From Chitinophagaceae bacterium (GTDB lineage: Bacteria > Bacteroidota > Bacteroidia > Chitinophagales > Chitinophagaceae), in contig JAHBTJ010000009.1 in the NCBI GenBank assembly GCA_019638595.1, forward strand, positions 124,001-188,000: a stretch of 64,000 bases of DNA, in the 5' to 3' direction. Made by a program: the position numbers and the translations under genes. Every line of letters begins with the position of its first letter. The first letter of the stretch is position 1. Of this stretch, positions 62,544-64,000 are shown in pieces. A model generated the notes under the pieces. The model made no database searches and was not told the origin of the DNA. It saw nothing but the letters and a program-made list of their open reading frames with translations.

Positions 62544-63551
62544 ATGGGCAGCGAAATAACACGAAGAAAAATAATCCAACAGGGCGCTTTTGCTTTAACA
62601 GCATTACCCTTTCCGTTAACATCAATTACCAAATTAAATCTAATGGCTGAAAACAAAAATTTTGACGTAATCATCATCGGAGGAAGTTATGCGGGCCTTT
62701 CCGCGGCTATGGCACTGGGCCGCTCTTTGCGCAATGTTTTAATTATTGACAGCGGATTACCCTGCAACAAACAAACTCCCCATTCACACAACTTCATCAC
62801 ACAGGATGGAGAGCAACCTGCAGCGATAGCACAGAAAGCTAAAGCCCAGGTATTGCAATATGATACTGTAAAATTTCATAGCGACCTTGCTGTTAGCGGG
62901 AAGAAAACCGAAAGCGGGTTTGAAATTACTACACAATCCGGTGATAACTTTCGGGCAGACAAGCTGGTTTTTGCCACCGGGGTAAAAGATACCATGCCGG
63001 ATATTAAAGGATTTGCCGAATGCTGGGGTATATCCGTTATTCATTGTCCATATTGTCATGGATATGAGTTCAAGAGCAGGAAAACAGGAATTATGGCTAA
63101 CGGAGAAAGAGCTTTTCACCTCGCATCACTGGTTAATAACCTGACAGATAAAATCACTATCCTGACTTCCGGCAAAGCAGATTTTAATACTGAACAGGGA
63201 GCAAAGCTGCATCAGCACAATATTAGAATTGTAGAAACTAAAGTTTCAGAGATAGAACATCGTAACGGGCATATCAAAAACGTGGTTTTCGATAATGGCA
63301 GCAAGATAGATTTTGACGCCGTATATGCCGGTATCCCTTTTGTGCAGCACTCGGATATTCCGGTTGCCCTGGGTTGTGAACTGACAGAACAGGGGCACTT
63401 AAAAACAGATATGCTCCAGAAAACAACAGTGAGAGGTATTTTTGCCTGCGGAGATAATTCCAGTATGATGCGTTCTGTGGCCTATGCTGTGGCCACAGGT
63501 AATATTGCCGGATCAATGGTAAACAAAGAACTGGTTGAGGAGCGATTTTAA
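62544..63551 (+). CDS. Thioredoxin-reductase-like FAD oxidoreductase with a Tat-like signal
   Basis: A 335-residue flavoprotein. FAD binding: VIIIGGSYAGLSAAMALG and, at the end, GIFACGDNSSMMRSVAYAVATG. The redox motif is HCPYCHGYEF (CPYC in place of CATC), and LVFATGVKDTMP also fits the TrxR-like fold. The first 33 residues have a twin-Arg motif ITRRKIIQQ and a hydrophobic stretch GAFALTALPFPL, as in Tat signals, but no clear cleavage site. A start at ATG 62643 would remove it. It begins 3 bp after the barrel gene stop. As the last island gene it may be a reductase for the metal or metallophore, which is inference. Confidence 0.8.
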   Translation: MGSEITRRKIIQQGAFALTALPFPLTSITKLNLMAENKNFDVIIIGGSYAGLSAAMALGRSLRNVLIIDSGLPCNKQTPHSHNFITQDGEQPAAIAQKAKAQVLQYDTVKFHSDLAVSGKKTESGFEITTQSGDNFRADKLVFATGVKDTMPDIKGFAECWGISVIHCPYCHGYEFKSRKTGIMANGERAFHLASLVNNLTDKITILTSGKADFNTEQGAKLHQHNIRIVETKVSEIEHRNGHIKNVVFDNGSKIDFDAVYAGIPFVQHSDIPVALGCELTEQGHLKTDMLQKTTVRGIFACGDNSSMMRSVAYAVATGNIAGSMVNKELVEERF

Positions 63552-63592
63552 GCCTCAAAAACTTATGAGATTTTATAATTGCTATTTTACTC

Positions 63593-63724
63593 TTACCGCC
63601 AATTAAGATATTCCTGCCAGTTTTCTTTGCACAAAGGCAAGCCATTTTTTACAGGAAGCTCATCAATTAGGGCATAAATTGAAGTAACTTTATAGCGTAA
63701 TCGCTCTTTATTTTCAAAATTGCC
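63593..63724 (-). pseudogene. C-terminal remnant of an unidentified gene
   Basis: A 43-codon stretch ending in TAA reads GNFENKERLRYKVTSIYA, LIDELPVKNGLPLCKENW and QEYLNWR. It looks like the well-ordered end of a protein (charged helices, W/Y content), unlike random frames nearby, but a TGA at 63725-63727 cuts it off upstream and no start is present. The family is not recognised. A truncated gene left by a recombination event next to the island is the simplest reading. Confidence 0.4.
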
Positions 63725-63727
63725 TCA

Positions 63728-63783
63728 GCTACTGGCAAAACTTATAAAGTCGCCATTGGCGACTTTATAAGTTGTTGACTTTT
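63728..63783. repeat. Copy 2 of the 55-bp repeat, with a perfect 15-bp palindrome
   Basis: Arms 63740-63754 and 63758-63772 (ACTTATAAAGTCGCC and GGCGACTTTATAAGT) are perfect complements around a 3-nt loop. The segment from GCTACTGG to GTTGTTGAC also matches 37628-37682 near the other end of the accessory region. There is no long T-run, so it is not a standard terminator. Confidence 0.65.
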
Positions 63784-64000
63784 AAGCTCCCCCGGTAGGG
63801 GATAAGCCTGTATTGAGTTTCAAACTATTATCTCAAAAACCGTAAAAGAATTCGTAAAACCCTGTTTTTTTGATCTCTTTTTCGCGGTGAATTATCAGGG
63901 CAAATATATTATTTATTGGCTTTTAATAAGCGCAATTTTTTGCAAAAATTGGACTCCTGTTCGGCTACTTATTATGCTAGGCATTTATAGAAGGAGGAAT

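Larger units (their letters stand above)
63552..64000. other. Region after the metal island: gene remnant, palindrome, no intact gene
   Basis: 449 bases. It holds a minus-strand coding remnant (63593-63724), repeat copy 2 with a perfect palindrome (63728-63783) and a GC hairpin CCCC/GGGG (about 63788-63800). From 63830 on the text is AT-rich with no recognisable feature. Confidence 0.5.

Noticed and set aside
62308-62559. An 83-codon frame across the end of the barrel gene
   Set aside because: It is a shifted frame inside a clear barrel gene and overlaps the flavoprotein start.

Overview
The window is chromosomal DNA of a Bacteroidota bacterium, most likely of the Chitinophagaceae type (family placement is an inference). 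The signs are two SusC/SusD pairs, several TonB-dependent receptors, OMP_b-brl barrels, a HmuY-like protein, LytTR/His_kinase two-component genes, DUF4374 and DUF3526-like proteins, moderate GC content and few Shine-Dalgarno sites. No rRNA, tRNA, CRISPR array or intact insertion sequence was seen. Layout, left to right: 0-10 kb holds housekeeping genes: the end of an outer-membrane barrel gene, glutamate dehydrogenase, FabF, a BtuB-like receptor behind a cobalamin riboswitch with a strong terminator, a NadR-like kinase, a lysine-dehydrogenase-like enzyme and an OmpR-type two-component pair. 10-25 kb holds tatC, a SusCD pair followed by an Lrp/AsnC regulator, an Opp/Dpp-type permease, a family 2 glycosyltransferase, an alpha/beta hydrolase and a second SusCD pair. 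No carbohydrate-active hydrolase lies near either SusCD pair. 25-36 kb is mixed: a LpxH-like phosphoesterase with a glycosyltransferase, small envelope proteins, an orphan HmuY-like protein, cupins, a sugar-phosphate isomerase-like protein, a YceI protein, a LytTR two-component pair, and an RNA-binding trio (RRM protein, small unknown, cold-shock-domain protein). 36.5-52.2 kb looks accessory. It has a YahK-like alcohol dehydrogenase and two parallel minus-strand operons. One encodes a carboxymuconolactone-decarboxylase-like protein, an esterase, a PQQ dehydrogenase, a hydrolase and a cupin. The other encodes an acetyltransferase, a hydrolase, a cyclophilin-like lipoprotein and a cupin. Two paralogous AraC regulators, an arsR-arsM-arsC set without an efflux pump, and an ArsR/SRPBCC pair lie among them. 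A 29-33 bp element occurs in front of the first operon and of both araC genes, 63-64 nt before each araC start, and is probably their shared operator. 52.3-63.6 kb is a Fur-family-controlled metal or metallophore island: a divergent Fur-type regulator, a perfect 9-3-9 palindrome overlapping the promoter, a small His/Cys protein with a TTG start, an ABC ATPase, a TonB receptor, a DUF4374 (XusB-like) lipoprotein, two DUF3526-like ABC permeases, a second outer-membrane barrel, and a thioredoxin-reductase-like flavoprotein with a Tat-like signal. The combination of an exporter-type ABC complex with a metallophore receptor and lipoprotein is the most interesting system in the window.
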